A stretch of 40,175 bases of DNA from Chara braunii (lineage: Eukaryota > Streptophyta > Charophyceae > Charales > Characeae). This document shows, one piece after another, positions 1-9,441 of this stretch. The position numbers and the translations under genes were made by a program. Under the pieces are notes generated by a model, which was not told the origin of the DNA, searched no databases, and saw only the letters and a list, made by a program, of their open reading frames with translations. Each line of letters begins with the position of its first letter. Within the stretch, counting starts at the first letter, position 1. Where the stretch lies: positions 1,951,685 through 1,991,859 of the forward strand of contig BFEA01000006.1 in the NCBI GenBank assembly GCA_003427395.1, read 5' to 3'.

Positions 1-811
1 CTTCACGCCTTTCGTGAATAGCACACGTCCGTCCCCTAGGAGGTGGTCTGGGATACCCCTCGTCCTCGCCCGAGTGAACCTCGGATCTCAGAAGTGAGGC
101 TGACTCCACGACAACAGCATGGTATCCCCCCGCCTAAGCGGTCCACTACGAGTCGTTAACAGTGTCGGCCCCTTAGCCAACAAACCCCCGTCTTAGATGC
201 CTCATAGGGAAAGGAAATGCATTTACCACAGCAGACGGTCAACCCTTTATCGCCTGACGTCAAGGGCGAACCTAGACGAAGGAGATCACAGAGAAGAAAC
301 ACATTCAGACAGACGGGCGTCGACATAGAGGGTCATTCGGGAAAGAACGGGTATCCTTGGGAAAAGGTGTATGCCCAATCGATTTCTTCTCCTTTGTGTG
401 ATCAAATTTATTTTTATCGTCTACTGATTGTCCTTCCCTTCAACATTCACACAAGCGACAATTAGAAGACAATCATCCTTCCTTCATTCCCGTTGACACG
501 ATTTGATTCCCTTTTTTTTCCAGGCATCCTTCTACCTACCTGCACATCAGATCAAACAACAATTTCAAAAGAAAACAATGCATTCTCAAACTCATGTGAG
601 ACTTTCATTCATACGTGCAAACAAAACACAACTTCCTCTACCTTTTCAGTGAACATTCAAAGAACAGGGTCAAGCAAGTGTGGGTTCACACAGGTGTGAA
701 GGGAAATCTGAGTCATTCAACTGACTTTGAGTGAAGTTGAGATGGGCGCGGCTCACTCAAGAAAAACGTGTAAGATCACGCTCCGGACGAGAAGATCGCC
801 GCAGTAAACTG
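1..811. other. Unassigned intergenic sequence
   Basis: No gene is supported here. Open frames are short and low in quality. The first 160 bases contain GGTATCCCC-like motifs next to CTCAGAAGTGAGG-like motifs. These loosely resemble the tandem units at 11.4-11.6 kb, but the match is too weak to call. The right edge approaches the start of the 3.2-kb repeat, whose exact 5' boundary could lie somewhat upstream of 812. Confidence 0.4.
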
Positions 812-1085
812 TCAGAAAAGTGATCCACACCACTCCCTCAAGGATCGCCCACTGACACGCAATCCCCTCAGTGCCTCAGCGATGTCACCACTTGCAACCA
901 GTACTACTATGTCACCACTGTGTCGAGGTGTCGCCTCCGCAATATGCGGACAGCACAACGTCAACACCACCTCAAAACACGCCCCCTCTTCACGACACTT
1001 CTCAAAATTATCGTTGGCGCCGTAAAAACAGGACAGCACATCCACACCACCGCTAAAAGAAACACCGCTGCTACCGCAAAATTTT

Positions 1086-1340
1086 GGCAGTGCTTCCGAG
1101 TCACCGCCAAAAAAATGAGTTGTCGCCTTAAAGTTTCGGCAGCGCTTCCGCACTACCGTTGAAAAAGCATAGCCGCCGCCGCAAAATTTCGGCAGCGCTT
1201 CCTCACTACCATTAAAAAAACAGCTGTCGCTGCAAGATTTCGGCAGCGCTTCTGCACTACCGTTGAAAAGGCATAACCGTCGCCGCAAAATTTGGGCAGC
1301 GCTTCCGCACTACCGTTGATAAACCCGCTATCGTCGCCGC
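1086..1340. repeat. Minisatellite, 51-53-bp period, about five units
   Basis: GGCAGCGCTTCCGCACTACC-like units recur with GGCAG at 1086, 1138, 1191, 1242 and 1295. Each unit ends in a GCCGC/GTCGC plus AAAATTT segment. The same minisatellite, with slightly longer units, is at the equivalent place in the second 3.2-kb repeat. Antisense frames are open through it and give repeated peptides such as VVRKRCRNF, but the unit length is not consistently a multiple of three. I treat these as by-products of the repetition. Confidence 0.8.
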
Positions 1341-1712
1341 GCTGAACGAACAACACCTCCCCTGCCCTCCACCAAGTGCAGCGGCAGCTATGGCTGCCCT
1401 CACTCTCATGCTCCGTGCAGACTTCTTGCACTTCTCTCCCTGTCTCCCCTCGCTGAGATGGCGGCTATGGCTGTGTTCCACAACTATGGCCAGTTCCAGC
1501 AGTTCTCCTCCCTCACTCTCTTGCAGACCTCTACTCAGCTCTCTCTCACTCCACCAGCAGCTCCTCCTCCAGCAGCCAACATTCACCCAACGAAACGCTA
1601 GCAGCACCAACGACAAATGAACGTTGGTTGGCTGGCTACTGGCTGTTTTATAGTTGGCTGGAGGCTGTGGGCAGCAACTTTGCCCCCAGCCAAAACTCGG
1701 AGTGAGGTCTGA

Positions 1713-1738
1713 CCCTTGATCTCAGACGAGATCAAGGG
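1713..1738. other. Perfect 11-bp inverted repeat present only in copy 1
   Basis: CCCTTGATCTC at 1713-1723 and GAGATCAAGGG at 1728-1738 are exact reverse complements around the four-base loop AGAC. The second 3.2-kb copy reads directly from GTCTGACCC into TGAGAAAC near 29545-29565 and lacks the palindrome. It is therefore either a hairpin-shaped insertion in copy 1 or a precise deletion in copy 2. Confidence 0.75.
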
Positions 1739-1831
1739 CTGAGAAACTTGGTGTTTCCCTAGAGGAACCAAGTTCCAGGCCTTAGCAATGCATCCAGCCA
1801 CTACCCCCGGCGAGACGGAGCTCTAAATGGA

Positions 1832-1875
1832 TGTATAGAGCCAAGTAGAGCAGACTGTTGAAGTTCAACAGTCTG
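1832..1875 (+). promoter_or_regulatory. TATA-like element followed by conserved hairpin
   Basis: TGTATAGAG (1832-1840) precedes the inverted repeat CAGACTGTTG (1851-1860)/CAACAGTCTG (1866-1875). Both parts are kept in the other copy (29652-29660 and 29671-29695) although nearby bases differ. If the repeat is an LTR, this is a reasonable core-promoter candidate with a structured early transcript. That role is inference; only the motif and its conservation are seen. Confidence 0.3.
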
Positions 1876-2565
1876 GAGTCACCTCAGGGCCCAGAAGGTT
1901 GTACCCCCTGCATCTGGCCCGACGTCGCGACCAAAACCACAACATTTTATTTTCCAGCTCTTCTCCTTCCTCCTTCCTCTTCTCCTTCCTCCTTGCTCTT
2001 CTTCTTTCCCCTTCTGCATCGATTCTACCCCTGCGGCCACATACGTGGCCGTTACCTTCTTTTCTCTCCCTTTTTCCTCCTATAGTGCGTCTGAACCAAG
2101 CGTAACTTAAAGCCAAGTCCAGGCGCTCCACAGATAAGCACTGTCTGTTCAAAAGAACGGTCGCAGCTCCGCAAGAAAACGGGGGGGGAGGATCTAAAGA
2201 AGAAGGAAAACAAAATCTAAAAAAAAAAAAAAAAAAAAACAATTATAAAAAAATCACAAAAAAAAAATTAGAAAGAAACTCACCTCTTAGGTGAAACGGC
2301 CACCCCACAAAGCCGAACTAGAATCAGGCTCAATAAGGTGCGCGCCTGTATCTGCCTTAATCCAAATGTCGGATTCAGATGACACTTCCTGCAGCCCGCT
2401 CATCGAAACGAACGGGCGCATGAGGACTTCATAACTCGTATAGGTGAGGCGGAAGTTGTCTTGTGGCAGCGTATATTTCCATGTTCTAGCAGTAGATTCA
2501 TTCGGTTTTCCTCATCCTATCTATGAAAGTACCGTGAGGGGGCAACCGTTAGGTAGGTTTTCTCA

Positions 2566-2588
2566 CCCTCTCTCTCTCTCTCTCTTTG

Positions 2589-2634
<46 letters not shown>
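2566..2634. repeat. (CT)n microsatellite
   Basis: A nearly pure CT dinucleotide run with two TTT interruptions, inside copy 1 of the 3.2-kb repeat. It is not shared with copy 2, so it arose or expanded after the copies separated. Confidence 0.95.
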
Positions 2635-2637
<3 letters not shown>

Positions 2638-3033
2638 GAACTTGGCCGCCGAGGGCGGCATATTCGCTGCCCAAAGGCAGACTGTCGGGGTTCAACCTCC
2701 TGACGAGTCGGTGACAATCCGACGAAACGGTCTGGCACAGTCATGCTTTAAGTGTTAGCCCGACGCTTACTTATCTAAAAAAATAATATTATAATTAGAA
2801 AAAGAAAATAACGGAATCTAAAAGAATTCTAACTAGGAAAATCAAAAACAAATCTTAGAAAAAAATGTAAGAAGATCTAAAACGAAAAAGAAAGAAAGAA
2901 AAAAAAGGAAACGAAAACACTTACCTCAATGTCGAAATGGTCGCCCGTTTCCCACGGGCGCTGTCACGTTCCTTGAGGTTGAAATGCCCTTGACAGTTCA
3001 CTCTGCGCCACATTGCTCTTAGTTCTTAGTTTT

Positions 3034-3120
3034 TAGTTGGGTGGCCAACAGTCATATCACCACACACCCCCACGAACCGTTGAAATACAGACCTGGGTTC
3101 GATCCCCGTCGGGATCGAGA
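3034..3120 (+). other. tRNA-like segment with perfect B-box (SINE remnant candidate)
   Basis: GGTTCGATCCC at 3096-3106 matches the RNA polymerase III B-box consensus exactly. TGGCCAACAGTC about 55 bases upstream is only a partial A-box. The B-box sits in a small hairpin, TCGATCCC/GGGATCGA. An A-rich run follows. The equivalent part of the second 3.2-kb copy (near 31000-31045) lacks this segment, consistent with insertion of a tRNA-derived SINE fragment into copy 1. It does not fold into a normal tRNA, so it is not called a tRNA gene. Confidence 0.3.
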
Positions 3121-3263
3121 AAAAAACTTGGGTCATTTCTCGATTTATGAGTGTCATCCTTGCGCAGAGGCCATGCTCCGCGTGGCTGATCTCAGCCGCT
3201 CGATCCTTAGATTGCACGGCCGAGATCGGCCGCGCCACCAACATTAGCTCCAAAAGGAGACTC

Positions 3264-3393
3264 GCCCAGTAGGTCGATATATCAAGTTCGATCCTGGTAC
3301 CAGTCAGGTGAGAGTCGTCTGCTGTAACCTACTGGGCTAGCTCCTATCACGATAATGATAGGAGCAGCTCTTCTATAAGAAGAGCTAGCCCAG
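3264..3393. other. Conserved nested and mutually exclusive stem set, copy 1
   Basis: Perfect stems seen here: GCCCAGTAGGT (3264-3274) with ACCTACTGGGC (3327-3337); CTGGGCTAGCTC (3332-3343) with GAGCTAGCCCAG (3382-3393); CTCCTATCA (3341-3349) with TGATAGGAG (3356-3364); AGCTCTTCT (3366-3374) with AGAAGAGCT (3378-3386). The central CTGGGC can pair either upstream or downstream, so two folds compete. The antisense strand also carries TAGCCCAGTAGG, an exact A-box match. The same architecture recurs at 31173-31302. Confidence 0.75.
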
Positions 3394-4201
3394 CTGCCAC
3401 CCGTCGAGTCGGGGCTTAGTAGGCCTCGCTCGCCTATGGTCTTGCAGGCTCTGCCTGCCTTCGGCCCTGCAGGCCCTGCTTACCTGCTTGTGGCCTCACA
3501 GGCCCAGTCTGCTTGCCTGTGGCCTTATCGGCCTCACCCGTTCGGGGCATCTCAGGCCTCGCTTATTGGTCGTGCCTTGCCGGCCAGCCGTGCTACCCTG
3601 GCTTTGTATTCACCTAACCAGATAGGGTTCGGCATCGGCCGATTGGCCTTCCGGTTCAGACCCCAACCTCGTAGGCCCAGACTTCCTATTCCTCTTGCGC
3701 CGCAGCTCTATACCCGGCGCACCCCTGTTTTTAGCCTACTTAGGCCCTGAATCGCGCGGCTTAGCAGTCACACGACATTATTTTAAATAAACTAGGTCTA
3801 GGCCAAACCTTTCCCTGACCGTGCACCACTGCAGCCTTGTCGAGGGACACGGACGCCAGCGCTAACTTTTGCTATCTCAAACTAAGGTTGATGATGTCAC
3901 ACGTCAACGACGTCAGGCTTTAGATCTCTCAGTTATAGGGTTAGTCTGAATAACTTTGGCAACGTCAACCTCGTCAAGTCTCCCAATCAAAAAAAAAGTC
4001 GGGCAGTGTCTGACCTTGAAAAACTCAGACAAAACCCTCACAGGGGTTTCTGTCCCGACAACAAAACTCTCAAGGGACAGAGCATACAAGAGAAGAAAGA
4101 AACGAGCTTGTATCCCTTGCTAGAAGAGTAAGAGATTGAAGGGCAAAGCAAGAGAGGACTGGAGTGACAGAAATAGAGAAGAGAATATCCGGAAAAAACA
4201 T

Positions 4202-5166
4202 ATGGTCAAGATGGCAGGACGAGGAAGACCGAGTTCATGAGTAGGGACCAATGAAGAGGCCTTAGTTGGGGTTATACGGGAACTGGTCGAGAGAGTAAAC
4301 ACTATAAAAGGAGGGTCAGATATTGCAAGAGCAAAGACGCCAGATGAGAGGATTCCATGTTTCAGAGGGCCCCATGTTAACGACTTCTTGGACGAGTATG
4401 AATTATTTGGACTTACTTATGGCTGGACAGACAAGCAACAGCTTAAGCACCTTCTATCTTATTGTGATACCGACTCAAGGTTGGTCGTTTAGGAACTAAT
4501 GGAAGGTGTCACTACATGGGAAGAGGTCAAGGAGAGATTGAAAAAGAAATTTTTGAAAGATTCAGTTTCAACAACAAGTAAGGACTTACTCAACATCAGA
4601 AGAGCTAAATATGACACTTTCAACGTTTTTCTTCAGACCTTTATCCGAACAGCAAGAAGATTTTCATATTTGGATGAAGCTCAGAGATGCCATATATTTT
4701 TGACAAATTTTACTGATACTGAAAGGCAAGCAGTTCTTAATCAAACTCAGCACTGTCCTCTCAGATGGGATGAAATGATTGCAATCATAAAAACTCTACC
4801 TACTGTCTCAAATAAGAAATGGTCACTGGATCAGATCAGTACTTTGGTCAAGGACTGGGAGACTGAGAATGGAAAGAATAGAGGAAGCAATGTAACTCCT
4901 GAGAATATTTTTCAAAAGGTAATGGTTAACTTCATGCCTGCAAGGCGTGCAACGCATGCTGTGGATGACAGGGGAAAAAAGAAGGCTGAAAGTGAAGAGG
5001 ATGACGACGATGATGATAATGAGGGCTATGGTAAGAAAGGGGATTCTTCCAGATCCAAAAAGAGTGGGAAGAATGGTGATGGAGGAAACAGAGAAAGGAG
5101 AAAATACGATGAGCGTCCTAAGATGAGTTTTACCTGCTACTACTGTGGGTCATGTCCTAAGAAGGG
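4202..5166 (+). pseudogene. gag: Gag polyprotein, two in-frame stops
   Basis: A frame beginning at ATG 4202 (or the ATG at 4211) reads through TGA at 4238 and TAG at 4490 into the long open part starting at 4499. The pieces join into a coherent gag-like protein: a basic GRGRPSS start, a helical segment ALVGVIRELVERV, then FRGPHVNDFLDEYELFGL and LMEGVTTWEEVKERLKKKF, typical of the retrotransposon gag capsid domain. It continues into an acidic and basic low-complexity stretch (EEDDDDDDNEG, about codons 167-176 from 4499) and the first half of a zinc knuckle, CYYCG (5135-5149). Both stops are one C-to-T step from CGA and CAG. The frame is lost just after CYYC because of about 11 extra bases between a doubled GGGTCAT. 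Confidence 0.75.
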
Positions 5167-5883
5167 GGTCATACTACCACTTATTGCAAGTCTCTTGAGG
5201 AGGATGTAAGGAGTGGGGTGACAAAGAAAGATGCAATGGGCCATGTCTGTGATAGTTCATGGAATAAATTGGACCCCAGACATCCAGGAGGTATGAGGCT
5301 TCTTACTTTTAAACATGATGAGAAGATGAAGATTAAGAAGAAGAGAAAGGTCAATGTGAATGTTCATTTTCTCATTGAAGAATTGCCTAATGAGTTAGTA
5401 CAGGGAGCAAGTGATTCTCACACTACGGTTGGACTGTCTCTACAATCTCTAACATTGACTGAATGCGAGCCTAGTGAGGCTTCTACAAGTGAGCCTCCAC
5501 TAGAAGGAAATCCTGCTTTTCAGAATTTTTTTGATTCTGAATTAGTAGAGTCTTCTTCCAATGAGATGGTTCGCTTTCTGGCTAACATGGTGTCGTTTCA
5601 TGGCGATTTACCCCCAGAACTCGTCATGGAACCTAGTGTCAGGATTGGTGAAGTGAGGAACCACCAAACCCGTATGACGCCTCAAATGATAGAAGAAAAG
5701 AAAAGAAAGAATGTTGAGGAGTCACTTATTAACATCCTTGATGACCCTGAACAGGAACGCCCACAAGAAAAGAATGAACAGGGGAGAAAGAGAAAATGTA
5801 TTCTCAAGAGTGACTTTGATGATGTGACAGTGATTTCTGATGTAATTGCTAAAATTTTCGAAGAGTTGGGACAATGTGTGTAG
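5167..5883 (+). pseudogene. Gag end and pre-protease linker, shifted frame
   Basis: Reading resumes in another frame with GHTTTYCKSLEEDV, the second half of the CCHC knuckle (His and Cys), so the knuckle is split by a frameshift rather than absent. An acidic, Lys-rich linker of about 220 residues follows, without recognised domains apart from helical segments such as PQMIEEKKRKNVEESLINIL. In related elements a stretch like this lies between nucleocapsid and protease. No methionine is needed at its start because it belongs to the polyprotein. The frame ends at TAG 5881-5883. Confidence 0.6.
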
Positions 5884-5912
5884 AATTATTGGGTTTTGTA
5901 GTGTCGGACCTG

Positions 5913-6317
5913 GACCATGACTGTATCTTGGGAACTTCATTCTTGCATAGGATGTAGGCAGTCCAATTTTTCAATCATGAGAGGTCATCTTGGATCGCCC
6001 TACAAGATCCTGAGACTGTTCAGGAACAGACATTTATGGTTTGCACAAAGAGTGATTTCAAGCATCAACTTTCTGCTAATTCAATCAAAAGGGAAGAGTC
6101 TGCTGAAAGGATTAGGAGACAGAATGAAGAAGGAAAACAAGAAGCAAAATAAGAGATTTCGGTGGGAATCAATCAAGTTTCGAAAATGATAAAAGTCTTT
6201 CGTAAACTCGAGGACGATGACGGACAAATTGAAGCCTTCAAGAAAGTTGTAGAGACGGCTGAGGGGGGAAAGATGGAATTAAGATTTGCGTCTACTCATC
6301 TTTTTTTAGGAAAATAG
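5913..6317 (+). pseudogene. Aspartic protease C-terminal remnant and linker
   Basis: DHDCILGTSFLHRM at 5913-5954 resembles the ILG motif near the C-terminus of retroelement aspartic proteases. The catalytic D-S/T-G triad that should lie about 60-70 residues earlier is not visible in any frame just upstream. The start of the domain therefore appears deleted or scrambled around 5800-5910. TAG at 5955, TAA at 6150 and TAG at 6315 interrupt an otherwise continuous frame. The downstream part is charged linker (KVFRKLEDDDGQIEAFKKVV). Assignment rests on one motif plus position between gag and RT. Confidence 0.45.
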
Positions 6318-6352
6318 TCACTGGGTCAAAACGAAAATCCAAACCCAAGGGG

Positions 6353-7443
6353 GTGAAAAAAAAACCGGTGGCAGTCTTAATAGAAAAAGATTATGATGAA
6401 GCATTAGAAAAGGAGAGGAAGATTATAAAAGCATTGATAAAATCAGCAACACTCGAGAATAGAGTCACCAAAGAGAGGTTTGAGACAATGAAGATAGGCT
6501 CGGAAGGATGTGTCAGAAATTCTCTGATGCTTTTTCCTTTAATGACGAAGAGAGAGGGCGATTGGACGTGGACATGATCAAGATGGTCAAAATTTGGACA
6601 GTTGATCATATTCTATGGAATGATAGGCCAACTAAGTATGCCCTGAAGGAAGAGGCAGAAGTTGTAAAGTATCTTGACAAAAAAATTGCATCTAGTGTTG
6701 CTGAACCTGCTGATGGACCGTATGCTAACCACTGGTTTTGTTTATGGAAACCAGGGGGCGGGCTAAAATGGATACAGAATCTTCAGAAACTCAATTATGT
6801 GACGGTACGTGATGCAGGTAGTCTTCCCAATGCTGATCTCCTCTCTGAATCCTTTGTTGGTCGATGTATCTATTATTTAGTTGATTTGTATTCTGGCTAT
6901 GATCAGTTTCTCATTGATCCCACTAGCCGACCAATGACTGCCATGCACACGCCAAGGGGACTTGTTCAGATGTGTGTGGTACCTAAGGGTTGGACTAACA
7001 GCGTAGCAGTGGTTCAAAGGGATATGATTAAAGTCATGCAGGATATTTCCCCTAAAATAACCGGGCCCTACATTGATGATAATCCTGTAAAAGGGCATTT
7101 GGTAAGAGATGAGACTTTGGTCGCAGGGGGAGTCAGAAAGTTTGTTTGGGAACATGCTGAAGGAGTAAAGATGGTCATAGAGAGACTTCAGAGGTATAAT
7201 CTGACTGCCAGCGGACCAAAGATTCTTCTCTTCCAGCTAGAAGTAATTATTTTGGGTTTTATATATTTCTCTAAGGGTAGGAGTTCGGATCCCAAGAAGA
7301 TAGATAGGATCTTAAATTGGTCTCTGCCCCTCAAAAGAGTGACAAATGTCAGGAGCTTCTTGGGGATCTGCGGATTCTGGAGGATTTTTATTCCTCATTT
7401 TGCTACCCTTGCAGAGCCTCTGAGGAAGATGGTAAGGAAGTGA
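6353..7443 (+). pseudogene. pol: Reverse transcriptase domain of Gypsy pol
   Basis: Counted from the frame opening at 6508, the domain shows KYALKEEAEVVKYLD (residues 43-57), NHWFCLWKPGGGLKWI (74-89), the palm motif LVDLYSGYDQF with catalytic D126, TPRGLVQMCVVPKGWTNS, and YIDD at 188-191 with D190 and D191. The thumb-like SFLGICGFWRIFIPHFA follows near 283-299. All three catalytic aspartates are kept. The N-terminal part (6353-6507, LENRVTKERFETMK) is in a different frame, giving a shift near 6500. The frame ends at TGA 7441, a probable former CGA, after which the connection to RNase H continues in the same frame. Confidence 0.9.
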
Positions 7444-8041
7444 GCAAACTTAGCATGGAATGACAAAAGACAGGCTACAGCAGAAACATTGCAAGAAAAA
7501 TTAAAAGATGGTGGTGTAGTGCTAGGAGTGCCATATTATGATGATGAGGAGGCAAGACCTTTCATCATTGAGGCGGATGGAGGACCAGTTGCTCTGGGTG
7601 GAGTGCTCATTCAGAAAGATGAAAATGAGAGAGAGAGACCTCTGAGATTTGAAAGAAGGACTCTCAATTCAACAGAAAGAGGCTACACTCAATTCAGGAA
7701 AGAGCTACTGTCAATCATCCATAGCCTCAGGTGCTTTAGGCACTACGTACTAGGAAGAAGATTCATTCTGAGGACTGATGCATCTGCTGTGATTAGTGCA
7801 ATTAAAAAGCACCAACAGGTAGATCCAACAGTCAGTAGATGGATCGCCTTCATCTGCACATATGATTTTAAGCTGGAAAAAAAATTCCCACTGAGAAAAA
7901 CAGAGCGGATGGCTTAAGCCGGATTGAGTGGCGAGAAGAAAAAGAAGAAGATGTGAATGAAACAATTGAAGAATCTGCCTATGTTGATAATTTCCTAAAT
8001 GAAAAATATGACGAGGATTATGAAGCGTCATACTCCTACAT
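7444..8041 (+). pseudogene. pol: RNase H domain of Gypsy pol
   Basis: The frame opened at 7489 contains FIIEADGGPVALGGVLIQ (D30 as first catalytic acid), STERGYTQFRKELLSII (E72) and FILRTDASAV (D97), in the order expected of Ty3/Gypsy RNase H. The final part, KNRADGLSRIEW, appears one frame away. The shift falls in an A-run at 7877-7884, where one A seems to be missing. Without the shift the frame stops early at 7917. In the shifted frame the protein runs on as an acidic tail (YVDNFLNEKYDEDYE) towards the integrase, with a further shift near 8040-8070. Confidence 0.85.
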
Positions 8042-8974
8042 GTGGAGTTTGTGGCCAGAAGAGAGAGACGGCTGAGAGAAATCCCAAGCACATACGTTTA
8101 TGAGTCCATTCTAGGGAAAGAAGAAGAAGATGAACCAAACTATTGGTATGCTAGAGTTAATGCAGCAGCAGTGGCTTCTCACGAGATTGGGGAAAGTTCA
8201 AGTTCAAAGGAAGAAGAAGAGAGTGAAAAAAAGGAAGAAGATATATTTTTCTTCTTTGAAGAATATGATGAAAATTATCAAGAGATTGGCAAAAGGATGA
8301 AAAAGGAGCAACTAAAAGAGTATTATTGTAAAAATTTAAGGAAGAAATTCAGATTAAAGAGAGGACATCTCTTTGTGGATGGTAAGGGATGCCTACCTCC
8401 ACTAAGAGTGGTCTGTGGTAAAGAGAGGCAGTTAGAGATAATTGCTGGTCTGCATAAGGGGGTTGCTGGTGACCACAAGGCTGCTGAGGCAACCTACTCC
8501 AAGACTGTCAAACTCTACTTCTGGCCTGGCATGAGAGACATGATTTTCAGATACTGTAAATCATGTGTGTTATGTCAGAATAGGTCTACCACAAGAATGA
8601 TTGAACATTTATTTCTCACTATTCTGGTAGAGCCAGGTAGCAAAGTTCATCTGGATCTCATTATTATGCCTCCAGGCAAAGGTCGAATGAGATATATATT
8701 AAACATAAGAGAGAATTCATCTGGTTACGTTGAGGCAAAAACTCTGAAAAGGAGGACAGCCGAGCAAGTGGCTGATTGGATAAAGGAAGTCTATCTCAGG
8801 TATCCTTTTATTAGAGAATTTGTCTCAGACAGAGGATCAAAATTCACAAATGAGGTTGTCAGAAGAATTACACTCAGATTGGGTGTCAGAACTCCGTATG
8901 TGACTACCTACCATCCTCAAGCGAATGCACCTGTTGAAAGAGATCACAGAACCTTGAAATATTCATTGGCCTAG
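8042..8974 (+). pseudogene. pol: Integrase with HHCC finger and DDE core
   Basis: The 310-residue open part holds an acidic N-terminal linker (to about residue 85), an HHCC zinc finger (H138, H145, C175, C178 in LHKGVAGDH and CKSCVLCQN), and a catalytic core with D205 (VHLDLI), D263 (FVSDRGSKFTNE) and E299 (APVERDHR). Exactly 35 residues lie between D263 and E299, the classical D,D35E spacing. It would insert element cDNA into the host genome. The ATG at 8042 is not a true start; this is polyprotein sequence. TAG at 8972 cuts it, with obvious continuation in the same frame (WCEGNLSNWPRVLR). Confidence 0.92.
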
Positions 8975-9033
8975 TGGTGTGAAGGAAATCTCAGTAACTG
9001 GCCAAGAGTATTAAGAGTTGTTGTGTATGCTGG

Positions 9034-9112
9034 GTATGCACCATTTACTCTGTGGTATGCACCATCACAGTCAAGAGAACTACTGGGTATACACCATTTA
9101 CTCTGTGGTATG
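9034..9112. repeat. 51-bp direct repeat in pol
   Basis: CCATTTACTCTGTGGTATG occurs at about 9043-9061 and again 51 bases later, with flanking GGGTATGCA/GGGTATACA. It duplicates the TPFTLWYG-coding segment of pol and is part of the element's decay. Confidence 0.8.
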
Positions 9113-9162
9113 GCCGATATGCTACATTGTCAATTGAGAGTATTGTCAAGACATGGTCAAGT

Positions 9163-9441
9163 CAAGAAAGAGACAGAGACTATTCTATTTCAGAGTTTTT
9201 TCAGATCCGGATGAAGCAAATATCGATCAGGCAGTGATGAATGTTGCAGAAAGGATCACATCCTGCAGATTGTTAGACCAAGAAAGATGGAACAAGAATC
9301 AAAAAAGAGACAAAGACTCTTCTATTTCAGAGCTTCTTCAGATCCGGATGAAGCAAATATCAGAAGTTGATCAGGCAGTGATGAATGTTGCAGAAAGGAT
9401 CACATCCTGCAGATTGTTAGACCAAGAAAGATGGAACAAGA
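9163..9441. repeat. Tandem duplication of about 140 bp in pol
   Basis: The segment with GATCCGGATGAAGCAAATAT through GCAGAAAGGATCACATCCTG to AAGAAAGATGGAACAAGAA is present twice in a row, at about 9163-9298 and 9300-9441. The offset is 137 bases at GATCCGG and 144 after a seven-base indel (AGAAGTT). The copies differ by a few bases, so the duplication is recent relative to the element. Confidence 0.9.

Larger units (their letters stand above)
812..4066 (+). repeat. 3.2-kb structured interspersed repeat, copy 1 (LTR candidate)
   Basis: This stretch aligns by eye, in order and in the same orientation, with about 28660-31846. Shared blocks are a 51-57-bp minisatellite, a block with GATGGCGGCTATGGCTG, a hairpin CAGACTGTTG/CAACAGTCTG, pyrimidine-rich then A-rich tracts, a block with nested stems around GCCCAGTAGG/CCTACTGGGC, and a 3' block with CTCTCAGTTATAGGGTT. 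Similarity ends in both copies at TCTGTCCCGACAAC. Because gag begins about 135 bases later, a 5' LTR is the simplest reading. However, no clear primer-binding site follows it and no 3' partner sits right after pol. It could instead be an independent non-autonomous element. Boundaries are approximate to tens of bases. Confidence 0.65.

Noticed and set aside
1-160. Degenerate copies of the 71-bp unit from 11.4-11.6 kb
   Set aside because: Only scattered motifs (CTCAGAAGTGAGG, GGTATCCCC) agree; the alignment is too weak to claim.
812-1616. Antisense ORFs with repeated VVRKRCRNF
   Set aside because: They are by-products of the 51-53-bp minisatellite and switch frame between units.
3034-3345. Functional tRNA genes in the 3.2-kb repeat
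   Set aside because: A- and B-box matches are on opposite strands or wrongly spaced, and no cloverleaf forms.
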